The notes: a model not told the origin generated them from the letters alone. Shown: positions 1 through 7,562, numbered from the stretch's first letter. The stretch is 9,603 nucleotides of DNA from CAINEC01 sp046303115 (GCA_046303115.1 JBKCGZ010000160.1:1-9603), one strand, 5' to 3'. Numbers and translations: made by a program.

Positions 1-454
1 ATAACAAGGCAACTAAAGCAATTAATAGTGCGGCATCGAAGGTTGCGCCTAATGTTTTTTGATTTTTGTACAAGGAGAATATTTTGTCGAGCACAAAAAT
101 GAAAATAGAGTTAATGAGTAGAAGTGGCGAAAACTGTAAAAAAGCCGCGAATTGGGTTGACAAAATCAGGTAGAATAATGCTGGCAACCACGATTGCTTA
201 AAAAAGATTTCATGCTTATTTAAGGTATAATTTAAGTGCAAAGCCTGGCTGGTTAGCAATACAAAAACAAGTGTAGCTATTAACCATTGATTTAATCCAT
301 TTACCCAGTTTGTCAGATCTTGGAAGAAAATAGTCCCACTAACCCCTATTTGTGGCTCCCTGATTACACTAAAAACAATATTGATAACTATTGAAAATAA
401 GACAATTAGCGCAATTGGGTAAAACTGAGTTGATCTGAATATCCGAACTAACAT
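1..454 (-). CDS. Multi-pass membrane protein, DUF6427-like, 5' part only
   Basis: The gene is read leftwards from ATG at 454 and stays open for 151 codons to the window edge, so the C-terminal part is missing. The N-terminus reads MLVRIFRSTQFYPIALIVLF and further hydrophobic stretches follow at about residues 14-30, 55-70, 93-110, 112-125 and 140-151, which is the pattern of a polytopic inner-membrane protein. An in-frame TAG at 461-463 lies three codons upstream, so 454 is the only sensible ATG. The -7-like box TACTTTAG (468 to 461) ends only six bases before the ATG, which suggests a very short or absent leader. The assignment to DUF6427, a Bacteroidota membrane family of unknown function, rests on the N-terminal style, the hydrophobic profile and the DUF6341-like neighbour. 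It is a memory-based resemblance, and the function is unknown. Confidence 0.72.
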   Translation of the reverse strand, partial: MLVRIFRSTQFYPIALIVLFSIVINIVFSVIREPQIGVSGTIFFQDLTNWVNGLNQWLIATLVFVLLTSQALHLNYTLNKHEIFFKQSWLPALFYLILSTQFAAFLQFSPLLLINSIFIFVLDKIFSLYKNQKTLGATFDAALLIALVALL

Positions 455-460
455 AATAAT

Positions 461-502
461 CTAAAGTAAACATTTTTTTAATTACAAGAATTTGTACATT
501 TG
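461..502. promoter_or_regulatory. Divergent promoter pair for the two membrane-protein genes
   Basis: On the plus strand TACATTTG at 495-502 matches the Bacteroidota -7 consensus TAnnTTTG exactly and lies 19 bp before ATG 522; upstream (474-480) is T-rich rather than a clean TTTG. On the minus strand TACTTTAG (468 to 461) matches seven of eight positions, with TTG (485 to 483 region) at slightly short spacing. The two predicted promoters are back to back in about 40 bp, so the flanking genes could be co-regulated. This is motif reading only. Confidence 0.5.
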
Positions 503-521
503 CCTATCAAAATTTAATAAT

Positions 522-707
522 ATGAACTCTATTATTTACGGATTCGCTGATATTTGCACTGCTGCATTCAAATTCTTACCTCCAATTGGTGCTTGGATTA
601 ATTGGATATTCGGTATAACTGCAACTGTAGGAATTATTTATTGGTTAAAATATGATGCAAGTGTTAGTCGTGGTGGAAAAAACTACATGGCTGATAAAGG
701 CGAATAA
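522..707 (+). CDS. Small single-pass membrane protein, DUF6341-like
   Basis: This gene encodes 61 residues beginning MNSIIYGFADICTAAFKF. A hydrophobic segment at about residues 24-43 (containing WIFGITATVGIIYWL) is followed by a short polar, basic-then-acidic tail, so one membrane helix with a small soluble end is likely; residues 3-19 are amphipathic to hydrophobic and could lie at the membrane surface. The ATG at 522 is preferred to the TTG at 492 because an exact -7 promoter box (495-502) overlaps that upstream extension. The pairing with a divergent DUF6427-like gene, and the aromatic-rich helix ending in YWLK, resemble the DUF6341 family of small Bacteroidota proteins of unknown function. 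That family call is moderate; the existence of the gene is well supported by its promoter, terminator and composition. Confidence 0.72.
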   Translation: MNSIIYGFADICTAAFKFLPPIGAWINWIFGITATVGIIYWLKYDASVSRGGKNYMADKGE

Positions 708-727
708 TCCTAAAAAATATTTAATTG

Positions 728-764
728 AAAAGCCTTGTAGTAAGAAATACTACAGGGTTTTTTT
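728..764. terminator. Bidirectional intrinsic terminator between DUF6341-like gene and porZ
   Basis: The ten-base arms 733-742 (CCTTGTAGTA) and 748-757 (TACTACAGGG) pair completely with one T-G wobble around the loop AGAAA. A run of seven T follows at 758-764 and A-rich sequence precedes the stem, so the structure can terminate both converging transcripts. The last bases overlap the porZ stop codon (763-765). Confidence 0.9.
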
Positions 765-3090
765 ATCGGTATATCATCAACTTGGTAGTGCAACGAAACT
801 GACCGGTGCTATCGGATGAATAAACAATATAAACTCCAGACTTAACCTTTTCGCCTTTAAGATTTTTCCCGTTCCAAACGGCCTGGCCTCCTAACGACTT
901 TCCTTCAAAGACTAATCCTCCACTAACGTCAGTAATTTTAATTGTTCCATTTGAAATAACTCCTTTGACAGCAACGTCGCCGTCATAACCAAGAGGAACT
1001 GGATTAGGATATACCAGCAAATCACCACAGTTTTCCAGATCTCCTGGTATTGCGTCACTTTGATAACTTAAAAGTCCTTTTTCAGTACCTATAAAAACCT
1101 CCCCAGTCACATCATTAATGTTCAACGATGTGATATTATTTGAGAAAATAGGACTATTCTCTGTTGTAAAATGGTTGAGTTGATTTTGCCCATCGGGACT
1201 CAATAAATACAAACCTGAACTTTCGGTTCCAATCCACTTTCTATTTGCTCCATCAATAGCGATTACGGTTACCACATCGGTAGCTAGTAAATATTGATAG
1301 GAGTTATCTTGTTTAATCAAGATTTGTTGCGGGGTAATGCTTGGTGGATAAAAAATATAAACTCCCTGATCAGTACCGGCCCAAATAGTACCATCTAAAT
1401 CTTTTTGAATCGTTCTAACTCTATTCGAACCAAAATCAACAACATCATACTCATCATCTGTAGTATTATCAATTGTTCTATTATCATTAAAAACAAGTAT
1501 TCCTTCCTTCCCTCCAACGTTTTCAAAAATCGTTAGCCACTTATAACCGTTTTGATCAATAATAATATCACCACATTTTGAACTGCTATTTACAGCGCCT
1601 GGAAATGTAAATCCTTTCCATTGACCATCCGACTTTCGAACATTTATTACATTCAATGTGCCTGCATTTGAAACCCATAAATTATTATTGTTGTCGAACA
1701 CAATCCCATGAACCTTGACCTGTCCAGGATTACCAACCTGCTGTGTTAATGTACTATTATTATTACGATAAAGGGTTACTGCCTGACCGTTATTAACCTC
1801 CAATAAACCTGGTCCGGATGCACCGACAAAAACATGATTGCTATTTGAAGGGTCGATTGCAATTGAGACATTATCATAAAAATTATAAGTGCCAAAATAG
1901 GGTGTTTGAGCAGACAATCCATCATACGTTATCCAGGAGCCATTATCAAAATTAGAAAATCCATTATAGCCATATTGATTCGACCATGTTCTGTTTTTTG
2001 GACCATGAGTCATCCATAACTTACCTTCTTTAAATTCAATATCATTACTACCAGAACTAAATGGACCTTGCGGCATTGCCGTAGAGTAATTTCCATTATC
2101 ACTTAAATACAATCCTTTGTTGTTATCTCCCACCCAATAATTACCATCACGGTCTTTAATAGCAGTTCTAAATGTTGGATCCCAAATCTGATTGAATGAT
2201 ACAACATTATACAAACTCAAATTGCTATCAAAAAACAAGGCTGAATCGTCTGTGACTAAAACCAGATTGTTCTGTGCAACCTGAATATTCTTTAAAGCAG
2301 AAAGATTTTTCATTTCTAACGGTAATGAATATCCCCAACTTCCGCTATTATAAGCCAGTAGTGTATCAGCATTTGATTTTGAATAATTGAAAAACAAAAC
2401 ATCATTGTAATTAACCGCAAAAGTAAACGCCCCTTGATTGTTATCATTATAAATTTTTGTCCAATTTGCACTGTTTGCTAAAAGAGGATTCGATTTACTA
2501 GCCTGATAAATACCATCCTCAGCAGCAGCATATATTGACAAATTATCAGTAATTACTTGAAATACTTCGGATGCACCATTTGCACCAACATAATAAGTAT
2601 CCTTTACCTCTTTTCGTTGAAGATCTAATACAACAATCCCAAAACCACAACTTACATAAGCAAATCTTCCATCGATGCTAATTGAATTAATACGTTTATT
2701 TCCTGGAATATCTTTTCGCTTGATATCGGAAATATTCACGACTGAATTATCATCATATAACAAATCAATGTTTGTGGAAGAATAGGCAATGACCAGCAAA
2801 TGATAATTATTCGAATAGGCAATATCTGTAATTCCAAAATCGCTTAGTCCATTTAACTTCGATTTTCTTTCTATTGTTTTTTCTGATAAGTCATAACTAT
2901 AAAAACCATCATCCGTAGCACAATAAATTTTACCATCTCCTTCAACTACTTTTTTCGCATGAATGTATGGCAAGTGTTCACGCCAGTTCCCGATTTCAAA
3001 ATTTTGAGCATTTATCCATTTAGGACAAATAAGCATAAGTACGAGTACGAAAGACTTTATTATTCTGCTTAATTGTGTTGCTGTTTGCAT
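763..3090 (-). CDS. porZ: T9SS attachment-complex protein PorZ (double beta-propeller, sorting tail)
   Basis: The product has 775 residues, close to the length of Porphyromonas gingivalis PorZ. Residues 1-28 form a signal peptide ending WINAQ. The region from about 30 to 170 has the family's signature: GNWREHLPYIHA, LNGLSDFGITDIAYS, LVIAYSSTNIDLLYDD, GNKRINSI and YVSCGFGIVVLDLQRKEV. Many WVG/WIGT/VFIGTEKGL-type blades follow, consistent with two seven-bladed propellers of the two-component-regulator type. The last ~88 residues are a T9SS type A sorting domain with YPNPVP near residue 695 and SGVYIVYSS near 751. In P. gingivalis PorZ sits on the cell surface with PorU, PorV and PorQ, and supplies anionic lipopolysaccharide to the PorU sortase; its own tail is retained. 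A -7-like box TAATTTAG (3104 to 3097) lies immediately upstream. No other T9SS machinery gene is visible nearby. Confidence 0.88.
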   Translation of the reverse strand: MQTATQLSRIIKSFVLVLMLICPKWINAQNFEIGNWREHLPYIHAKKVVEGDGKIYCATDDGFYSYDLSEKTIERKSKLNGLSDFGITDIAYSNNYHLLVIAYSSTNIDLLYDDNSVVNISDIKRKDIPGNKRINSISIDGRFAYVSCGFGIVVLDLQRKEVKDTYYVGANGASEVFQVITDNLSIYAAAEDGIYQASKSNPLLANSANWTKIYNDNNQGAFTFAVNYNDVLFFNYSKSNADTLLAYNSGSWGYSLPLEMKNLSALKNIQVAQNNLVLVTDDSALFFDSNLSLYNVVSFNQIWDPTFRTAIKDRDGNYWVGDNNKGLYLSDNGNYSTAMPQGPFSSGSNDIEFKEGKLWMTHGPKNRTWSNQYGYNGFSNFDNGSWITYDGLSAQTPYFGTYNFYDNVSIAIDPSNSNHVFVGASGPGLLEVNNGQAVTLYRNNNSTLTQQVGNPGQVKVHGIVFDNNNNLWVSNAGTLNVINVRKSDGQWKGFTFPGAVNSSSKCGDIIIDQNGYKWLTIFENVGGKEGILVFNDNRTIDNTTDDEYDVVDFGSNRVRTIQKDLDGTIWAGTDQGVYIFYPPSITPQQILIKQDNSYQYLLATDVVTVIAIDGANRKWIGTESSGLYLLSPDGQNQLNHFTTENSPIFSNNITSLNINDVTGEVFIGTEKGLLSYQSDAIPGDLENCGDLLVYPNPVPLGYDGDVAVKGVISNGTIKITDVSGGLVFEGKSLGGQAVWNGKNLKGEKVKSGVYIVYSSDSTGQFRCTTKLMIYR

Positions 3091-3096
3091 AGGCGA

Positions 3097-3104
3097 CTAA
3101 ATTA
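3097..3104 (-). promoter_or_regulatory. Candidate -7 box for porZ
   Basis: On the minus strand TAATTTAG matches seven of eight positions of TAnnTTTG and ends six bases before the porZ ATG. No clean TTTG element is present 17-23 bp upstream, so the call is tentative. If real, the mRNA would be leaderless or nearly so. Confidence 0.35.
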
Positions 3105-3171
3105 ATCATATTCTGATTATCATAACATAGCTTTACTTTAGGTTTATCACTGAAAAAAGGAAATAAAAAGT

Positions 3172-3179
3172 TAATTTTG
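3172..3179 (+). promoter_or_regulatory. -7 box for aspS
   Basis: TAATTTTG is an exact match to the Bacteroidota -7 consensus TAnnTTTG. It covers the TTG at 3177 that would otherwise extend the aspS reading frame, and puts the transcription start near 3186, giving a leader of about 20 nt before ATG 3207. The -33 region is only T-rich (TTTA at 3143-3146, spacing too long). Confidence 0.6.
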
Positions 3180-3206
3180 CACCGCAACTATTTAAGCGTT
3201 TCAACT

Positions 3207-4946
3207 ATGTTAAGATCACATACCTGCGGAGAATTATCATTAGCCAATCAAGGTGCAGAGGTTACTTTATGTGGATGGGTTCAGAAATCAAGAGATTTAG
3301 GAGGCCTAACTTTTATTGACCTTCGCGACCGCTATGGATTAACCCAGCTTGCTTTTAATATGGATGTTAATGCTGAATTATGTACTGCCGCAAGAAAGCT
3401 AGGACGTGAATTTGTAATTAAAGCTAACGGAATCGTGAAAGAGCGCGAAAGCAAAAACACGAAAATTCCTACTGGCGAGATTGAAATAATTGTTTCTTCG
3501 TTTGAAATACTAAATGAGGCCATTACTCCTCCATTTACTATCGAAGAACAAACAGATGGTGGCGATGATTTGCGAATGAAATATCGTTATCTCGATTTAC
3601 GACGTTCGAATGTAAGAGCCAATTTAGAATTGCGCCATCGTATGGCTATCGAAACAAGAAATTATCTGGATGCTCAACGATTTTTAGAAGTTGAAACTCC
3701 TGTATTGATAAAATCTACGCCCGAAGGTGCTCGCGACTTTGTGGTTCCGTCACGCATGAATCAAGGTCAATTTTATGCCTTGCCACAATCGCCACAAACA
3801 TTTAAGCAGTTATTAATGGTGGCAGGATTTGATCGCTATTATCAGATTGTAAAATGCTTCCGGGATGAAGATTTAAGAGCAGACCGTCAGCCTGAATTTA
3901 CACAGATAGACTGTGAGATGAGCTTTATAGAAAGAGAAGATATTCTTCAAACCTTTGAAGGCTTAGTGCAGCATTTATTTAAAAAAGTAAAAGGTATTGA
4001 AATAGGTACACTTCCTCGAATGAGTTATGCAGATGCCATGAAGTACTATGGTTGCGATAAGCCTGACACTCGTTTCGATATGAAATTTGTTGAATTAAAT
4101 GAGGTTGTGAAAGGCAAAGATTTTAAGGTTTTTGATGATGCTGAATTAATTGTTGGAATTAATGCCAAAGGATGTTCAGAGTATACTAGAAAGCAATTGG
4201 ATGAATTAACCGACTTTGTAAAGAAGCCACAAATTGGTGCAACAGGTTTAGTTTACGCAAGGGTAAATACCGATAGTACAATTAAGTCGAGCGTAGATAA
4301 ATTTTATGATGCAGAATCATTGCAAAAATGGGGTGCAGCTATGGATGCTGTTGCTGGCGACTTAATTCTAATTTTAGCGGGCCCTGCAAATAAAACACGA
4401 AAGGCGATGAATGAGCTACGATTAGAAATGGGAACACGTTTAGGTTTGCGAGATAAAAATACCTTTAGTTGTTTATGGGTGGTTGACTTTCCATTGCTAG
4501 AGTTTAACGAAGAAGTCAATCGTTATTTTGCCATGCATCATCCATTCACTTCACCTCTTCCTGAAGATATGTCGTTATTAGAAACTAATCCAGGCAAGGT
4601 ACGTGCTAATGCCTACGATATGGTAATTAATGGAGTTGAAGTTGGAGGTGGATCTATCAGGATTTATAATAAAGATTTACAAGCTCAAATGTTCTCTTTA
4701 CTAGGATTTACAAAAGAAGAAGCGCAGGAGCAGTTTGGATTTTTAATGAATGCATTTGAATTTGGGGCTCCTCCACACGGCGGAATTGCATTTGGGTTTG
4801 ATAGATTATGCTCTTTATTTGGTGGATCAGAAAGTATTCGAGATTTCATTGCATTCCCTAAGAATAATAGCGGCAGAGATGTGATGATAGATGCACCATC
4901 AGCTATTCATGATGAGCAATTAAAAGAACTCGGAATAAAAATATAA
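3207..4946 (+). CDS. aspS: Aspartate--tRNA ligase, bacterial type
   Basis: This class II synthetase charges tRNA-Asp with aspartate in the cytoplasm. From ATG 3207 it has 579 residues, the usual bacterial length. The order of domains is clear: an N-terminal OB-fold anticodon-binding domain (residues 1-105, LCGWVQKSRDLGGLTFIDLR), the linker with RYLDLRR, the catalytic core starting near 140 (EVETPVLIKSTPEGARDF), motif 2 FRDEDLRADRQPEFTQ at 218-233, a bacterial GAD insertion at roughly 285-410, the VVDFPLLE and MHHPFTSP segments at 425-450, and motif 3 GGIAFGFDRL at 525-534. The start was chosen because MLRSHTCGEL is the family's normal N-terminus and because the upstream TTG lies inside the -7 box. 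Whether this enzyme also charges tRNA-Asn cannot be decided from the window. The gene diverges from porZ and ends at a shared terminator. Confidence 0.97.
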   Translation: MLRSHTCGELSLANQGAEVTLCGWVQKSRDLGGLTFIDLRDRYGLTQLAFNMDVNAELCTAARKLGREFVIKANGIVKERESKNTKIPTGEIEIIVSSFEILNEAITPPFTIEEQTDGGDDLRMKYRYLDLRRSNVRANLELRHRMAIETRNYLDAQRFLEVETPVLIKSTPEGARDFVVPSRMNQGQFYALPQSPQTFKQLLMVAGFDRYYQIVKCFRDEDLRADRQPEFTQIDCEMSFIEREDILQTFEGLVQHLFKKVKGIEIGTLPRMSYADAMKYYGCDKPDTRFDMKFVELNEVVKGKDFKVFDDAELIVGINAKGCSEYTRKQLDELTDFVKKPQIGATGLVYARVNTDSTIKSSVDKFYDAESLQKWGAAMDAVAGDLILILAGPANKTRKAMNELRLEMGTRLGLRDKNTFSCLWVVDFPLLEFNEEVNRYFAMHHPFTSPLPEDMSLLETNPGKVRANAYDMVINGVEVGGGSIRIYNKDLQAQMFSLLGFTKEEAQEQFGFLMNAFEFGAPPHGGIAFGFDRLCSLFGGSESIRDFIAFPKNNSGRDVMIDAPSAIHDEQLKELGIKI

Positions 4947-4952
4947 GCATAA

Positions 4953-4980
4953 AAAAAGCGACAATTACTTGTCGCTTTTT
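4953..4980. terminator. Bidirectional intrinsic terminator between aspS and the small T9SS gene
   Basis: GCGACAA at 4958-4964 and TTGTCGC at 4969-4975 form a perfect seven-base stem around TTAC. It is flanked by A5 on the left and T5 on the right, which extend the pairing and provide a U-tract for both converging transcripts. It lies seven bases after the aspS stop and three bases beyond the stop of the minus-strand gene. Confidence 0.93.
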
Positions 4981-4982
4981 AT

Positions 4983-5330
4983 TTATTTGATCGTTATCCT
5001 TCGAGAAACTAAAACATTGTCAGTTTGAATTTTCAAGAAGTAATATCCTGCTTTTTTATCTTCGAGATTTATCACATACACATTTCCATTTACATGTTCA
5101 GCTTCAATTTCTGCTACCTTATTCCCTAATAAGTCGAATACAGCAACGATTGGATTTTCGTTTTGTGCTTCAGATAATTTTATATTGATAATTCCGTTAG
5201 ATGGTTGTGGATAGATTGATATCTCACTAATTGTATTGCTAATTCTTGTATTATCGTCTGTTTGACCAAAAGCGCTGATTGAAAAAACGCAAAAGAACAG
5301 GATGGTTGCTAGGTAATGTGTTGTTTTCAT
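4983..5330 (-). CDS. Mini T9SS protein: signal peptide plus type A sorting domain only
   Basis: The product is 115 residues. Residues 1-23 are a Sec signal peptide (hydrophobic ATILFFCVFSISAFGQ). Only about 15 polar residues (TDDNTRISNTISEIS) separate it from a full T9SS type A C-terminal domain. That domain shows the usual landmarks: IYPQPSNG at 39-46 (family form YPNPxxG), VFDLLGNKV at 64-72, AGYYFLKI at 94-101 and a terminal RRITIK. No cargo domain is present, and the upstream sequence up to the pth stop contains no longer in-frame extension, so this is not an obvious C-terminal remnant cut off by a frameshift: it has its own signal peptide. By family knowledge the tail should direct passage through the T9SS outer-membrane pore and removal or anchoring by PorU. 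It lies 45 bp downstream of pth on the same strand. What the protein does is unknown. Confidence 0.85.
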   Translation of the reverse strand: MKTTHYLATILFFCVFSISAFGQTDDNTRISNTISEISIYPQPSNGIINIKLSEAQNENPIVAVFDLLGNKVAEIEAEHVNGNVYVINLEDKKAGYYFLKIQTDNVLVSRRITIK

Positions 5331-5355
5331 AATTTCTGAATTTTTAGTTCGCGGC

Positions 5356-5363
5356 CAAAAGCA
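5356..5363 (-). promoter_or_regulatory. Possible separate -7 box for the mini T9SS gene
   Basis: On the minus strand TGCTTTTG (5363 to 5356) matches seven of eight positions of TAnnTTTG and would start transcription about 20 nt before ATG 5330. No clear -33 element is seen. The gene may instead be read through from pth, 45 bp upstream. Confidence 0.3.
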
Positions 5364-5375
5364 ATAACCTTGCCG

Positions 5376-5939
5376 TTATTTATTATTATAGGTATTCATA
5401 GTGAGTGCGAGTCCAGCACTAACAAAACTCTTTATCATTTCAACTGCTATTTCTACTCGAGGAACCAGATCGGCACTCTCAGTTGTAGTCCAATGTCCAA
5501 GCACATAATCGACCTGTTTACCTTTCGGATAATTATTTCCGATTCCAAATCGCAAGCGAGCAAATTGTTCGGTCTGTAAGCATTCGATGATATTAGTTAA
5601 TCCATTATGCCCCGCTGCACTTCCGGATGGTTTCATCCTTAATGTTCCAAATGGAAGGGCAAGATCATCAGTTACCACAAGCAAATTTTCTTTAGGAATT
5701 TTTAGTTCTTGAAGCCAATACCGGATGGCCTCCCCACTTAGATTCATGTAAGTGGTAGGCTTAATAATATGAACTTGACGACCTTTCAATTTACCTTCTG
5801 CTATCCAAACCTTTTTTCCTGAAGTAAAATCAGTGGACAAGGATTTAGCTAATGCATCGGCCACATCAAAACCAATGTTATGTCGAGTGTGGACATAATC
5901 GGGACCTATATTTCCTAAACCTGCAATTAGATATTTCAT
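5376..5939 (-). CDS. pth: Peptidyl-tRNA hydrolase
   Basis: This cytoplasmic enzyme releases peptides from peptidyl-tRNAs that drop off the ribosome, recycling the tRNA. The 187-residue product matches the usual Pth length. The catalytic histidine is H20 in TRHNIGFD, and the conserved asparagines are N10 in GLGNIG, N66 in TYMNLSG and N112 in GHNGL. The general-acid/base partner aspartate lies in VTDDLALPFG (D92), followed by RMKPSGSAAGHNGL. Its start at ATG 5939 gives the canonical N-terminus MKYLIAGLGN. The gene is third in the order prs, rplY, pth, which is common in bacteria, and is separated from rplY by 67 bp that hold a hairpin. All active-site landmarks are intact. Confidence 0.97.
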   Translation of the reverse strand: MKYLIAGLGNIGPDYVHTRHNIGFDVADALAKSLSTDFTSGKKVWIAEGKLKGRQVHIIKPTTYMNLSGEAIRYWLQELKIPKENLLVVTDDLALPFGTLRMKPSGSAAGHNGLTNIIECLQTEQFARLRFGIGNNYPKGKQVDYVLGHWTTTESADLVPRVEIAVEMIKSFVSAGLALTMNTYNNK

Positions 5940-5947
5940 AATTCAGT

Positions 5948-5987
5948 AAAAATACGAATAGAGGAGCGCTTTGGACACCCCTCTATT
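5948..5987 (-). terminator. Hairpin with U-run between rplY and pth (weak terminator or attenuator)
   Basis: The arms 5957-5964 (AATAGAGG) and 5980-5987 (CCTCTATT) are an exact eight-base inverted repeat around a 15-nt loop. Read on the minus strand, the hairpin is followed by CGTATTTTT. The structure could partly terminate the prs-rplY transcript. The same T-run contains TATTTTTA (5954 to 5947), seven of eight positions of a -7 box, so a pth promoter is an alternative reading. Confidence 0.5.
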
Positions 5988-6006
5988 GCTATTTTATGAA
6001 GCTATA

Positions 6007-6585
6007 TTATTTTTTAGCTGCTTCGGCTGCTTCAGCAGAAACATTACGAGTCATGTTTACGCTTACAATTACGTTAGCTGGCGACTCTAATAAAGTTACT
6101 TCTGATAAATTCAAATCGCGAACACGAATTGAGTCACCTATTTTCATAGGAGAAATATCTACTGAAATAAAATCAGGCAAGTTAGCTGGTAAAGCTTTAA
6201 CCTTTAAACGGCGATACTTCGTTACCAATTTACCTCCCATTTTAACACCTTCAGAAGCACCTGTTAATTTAACCGGAATACTCATCGTTACTGGCTTGTT
6301 ATCAAATACCTGAAGGAAATCAGCATGAATGATAACATCAGTTACAGGATGATACTGAACATCCTGAATTACACATTGATACTCTTTTCCATCAACTGAT
6401 AATTTCACCATGTGAACATCAGGAGTGTAAACTAGTCCTTTGAAAGATGATAAATCAGTAGAGAAATGAACTTGTTCTTCTCCACCATAAAGTACACATG
6501 GAACCATTTCGCTACCACGAAGGCTTTTTACCTCCTGTTTAGAGATATTCGCGCGCTTTGCTCCATTAATTTCAATCGTTTTCAT
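6007..6585 (-). CDS. rplY: 50S ribosomal protein bL25, long CTC/TL5 form
   Basis: The protein binds 5S rRNA in the central protuberance of the large ribosomal subunit; the long two-domain form is the CTC/TL5 type. The product has 192 residues. Residues 1 to about 92 form the L25 beta-barrel domain (KSLRGSEMVPCVLYGG, then VIQDVQYHPVTDVIIHADFLQV). Residues 95 to about 180 form the TL5 C-terminal domain (IPVKLTGASEGVKMGGKL, LPANLPDFISVDIS, GDSIRVRDLNL). A short alanine/glutamate/lysine tail ends the protein (SAEAAEAAKK). The ATG at 6585 is 11 bp after the prs stop, so the two genes are almost certainly co-transcribed. Confidence 0.96.
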   Translation of the reverse strand: MKTIEINGAKRANISKQEVKSLRGSEMVPCVLYGGEEQVHFSTDLSSFKGLVYTPDVHMVKLSVDGKEYQCVIQDVQYHPVTDVIIHADFLQVFDNKPVTMSIPVKLTGASEGVKMGGKLVTKYRRLKVKALPANLPDFISVDISPMKIGDSIRVRDLNLSEVTLLESPANVIVSVNMTRNVSAEAAEAAKK

Positions 6586-6596
6586 TTGGGTAATAA

Positions 6597-7532
6597 TTAT
6601 TCTTTTACAAATAGTGAACTTATAGACTCATATGCATACACTCGCTGAATTGCTTTTGCAAACAAAGCTGATGTAGATAATTGTTTAATTTTTGCTGATT
6701 CTTTTTTAAGAGGAATAGTATCACATACTACCAATTCTGTTAAATGTGAATTCTCTACTCTTTCGTAAGCTGCCCCACTCAACACTGGATGTGTACAGAA
6801 AGCACGAACTGATGCTGCTCCTGAATCAATTAATAATCCTGCAGCTTTTGTTAAAGTACCAGCAGTATCAATGATATCATCCACTAATATTACATCTCTT
6901 CCCTTCACATCTCCAATTACGGTCATACTCTCTATTTCATTGGCTCTTTTACGATGCTTATCAATAATTGCCATATCAGCATTAAAATATGAGGCATAGG
7001 TACGAGCACGGTGTACACCACCCATATCAGGTGCACAAATAAGCATATTTGGTAAATCTAAACTCTTGATATAAGGGACAAAAATCGCTGAAGCATCCAT
7101 GTGATCTACGGGCACATCAAAAAATCCTTGAATTTGAGGTGCATGTAAATCCATTGTCATTATTCTGGTAACACCTGCTGCAGAAAGTAAGTTAGCAACT
7201 AATTTAGATGCTATGGCCACCCTTGGTTTGTCTTTACGATCACTTCTAGCGAATCCGAAATAAGGGATAACCGCTGTGATATAATGTGCAGATGCCCTTT
7301 TGGCAGCATCAATTAATAATAACAACTCAAACAAATTATCCGTAGGTGAGAAAGTACTTTGGATAATGAACACATCACAACCACGTACACTTTCATCAAA
7401 AGACGGAGAAAACTCTCCATCACTGAATCTAACAACTTGCAAATCACCCAAATCGGCACCATAATGACTTGCGATTTGCTCTGCAAGATACTTCGATGCA
7501 GTACCACCAAATATTTTAACCTGACGTGCCAT
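6597..7532 (-). CDS. prs: Ribose-phosphate pyrophosphokinase (PRPP synthetase)
   Basis: This cytoplasmic enzyme makes 5-phosphoribosyl-1-pyrophosphate from ribose 5-phosphate and ATP, feeding purine, pyrimidine, histidine and NAD synthesis. The 311-residue product has the class I layout. It shows FSDGEFSPSFDESVRG (36-51), the flexible-loop region YFGFARSDRKDKPR (91-104), MTMDLHAPQIQGFFDVPVD with H130, the catalytic-loop DKHRKRAN with K192 and R194, and the PRPP-binding loop VDDIIDTAGT at 217-226. The N-terminus MARQVKIFGGTASKYLAEQI is normal for Bacteroidota homologues, so the ATG at 7532 is kept. It is the first gene of the prs-rplY-pth transcript and has a good promoter 30-60 bp upstream. 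Nothing is missing. Confidence 0.97.
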   Translation of the reverse strand: MARQVKIFGGTASKYLAEQIASHYGADLGDLQVVRFSDGEFSPSFDESVRGCDVFIIQSTFSPTDNLFELLLLIDAAKRASAHYITAVIPYFGFARSDRKDKPRVAIASKLVANLLSAAGVTRIMTMDLHAPQIQGFFDVPVDHMDASAIFVPYIKSLDLPNMLICAPDMGGVHRARTYASYFNADMAIIDKHRKRANEIESMTVIGDVKGRDVILVDDIIDTAGTLTKAAGLLIDSGAASVRAFCTHPVLSGAAYERVENSHLTELVVCDTIPLKKESAKIKQLSTSALFAKAIQRVYAYESISSLFVKE

Positions 7533-7562
7533 AAGTTGATTTGGGCTAGATTTTTAGGGATG

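Noticed and set aside
492..521. Upstream TTG start for the 61-residue membrane protein (ten extra residues)
   Set aside because: The extension is covered by an exact -7 promoter box (495-502), so it is unlikely to be transcribed.
3177..3206. Upstream TTG start for aspS
   Set aside because: The TTG is part of the -7 box TAATTTTG, and MLRSHTCGEL at 3207 is the usual family N-terminus.
3332..3523. Minus-strand frame inside aspS, and a second one at 4304-4519
   Set aside because: Both are antisense shadows of a well-conserved synthetase gene and have no promoter or start context.
5996..6648. Plus-strand frames across rplY (5996-6313 and 6466-6648)
   Set aside because: They are antisense shadows of rplY and the prs 3' end; the minus-strand proteins are unambiguous.
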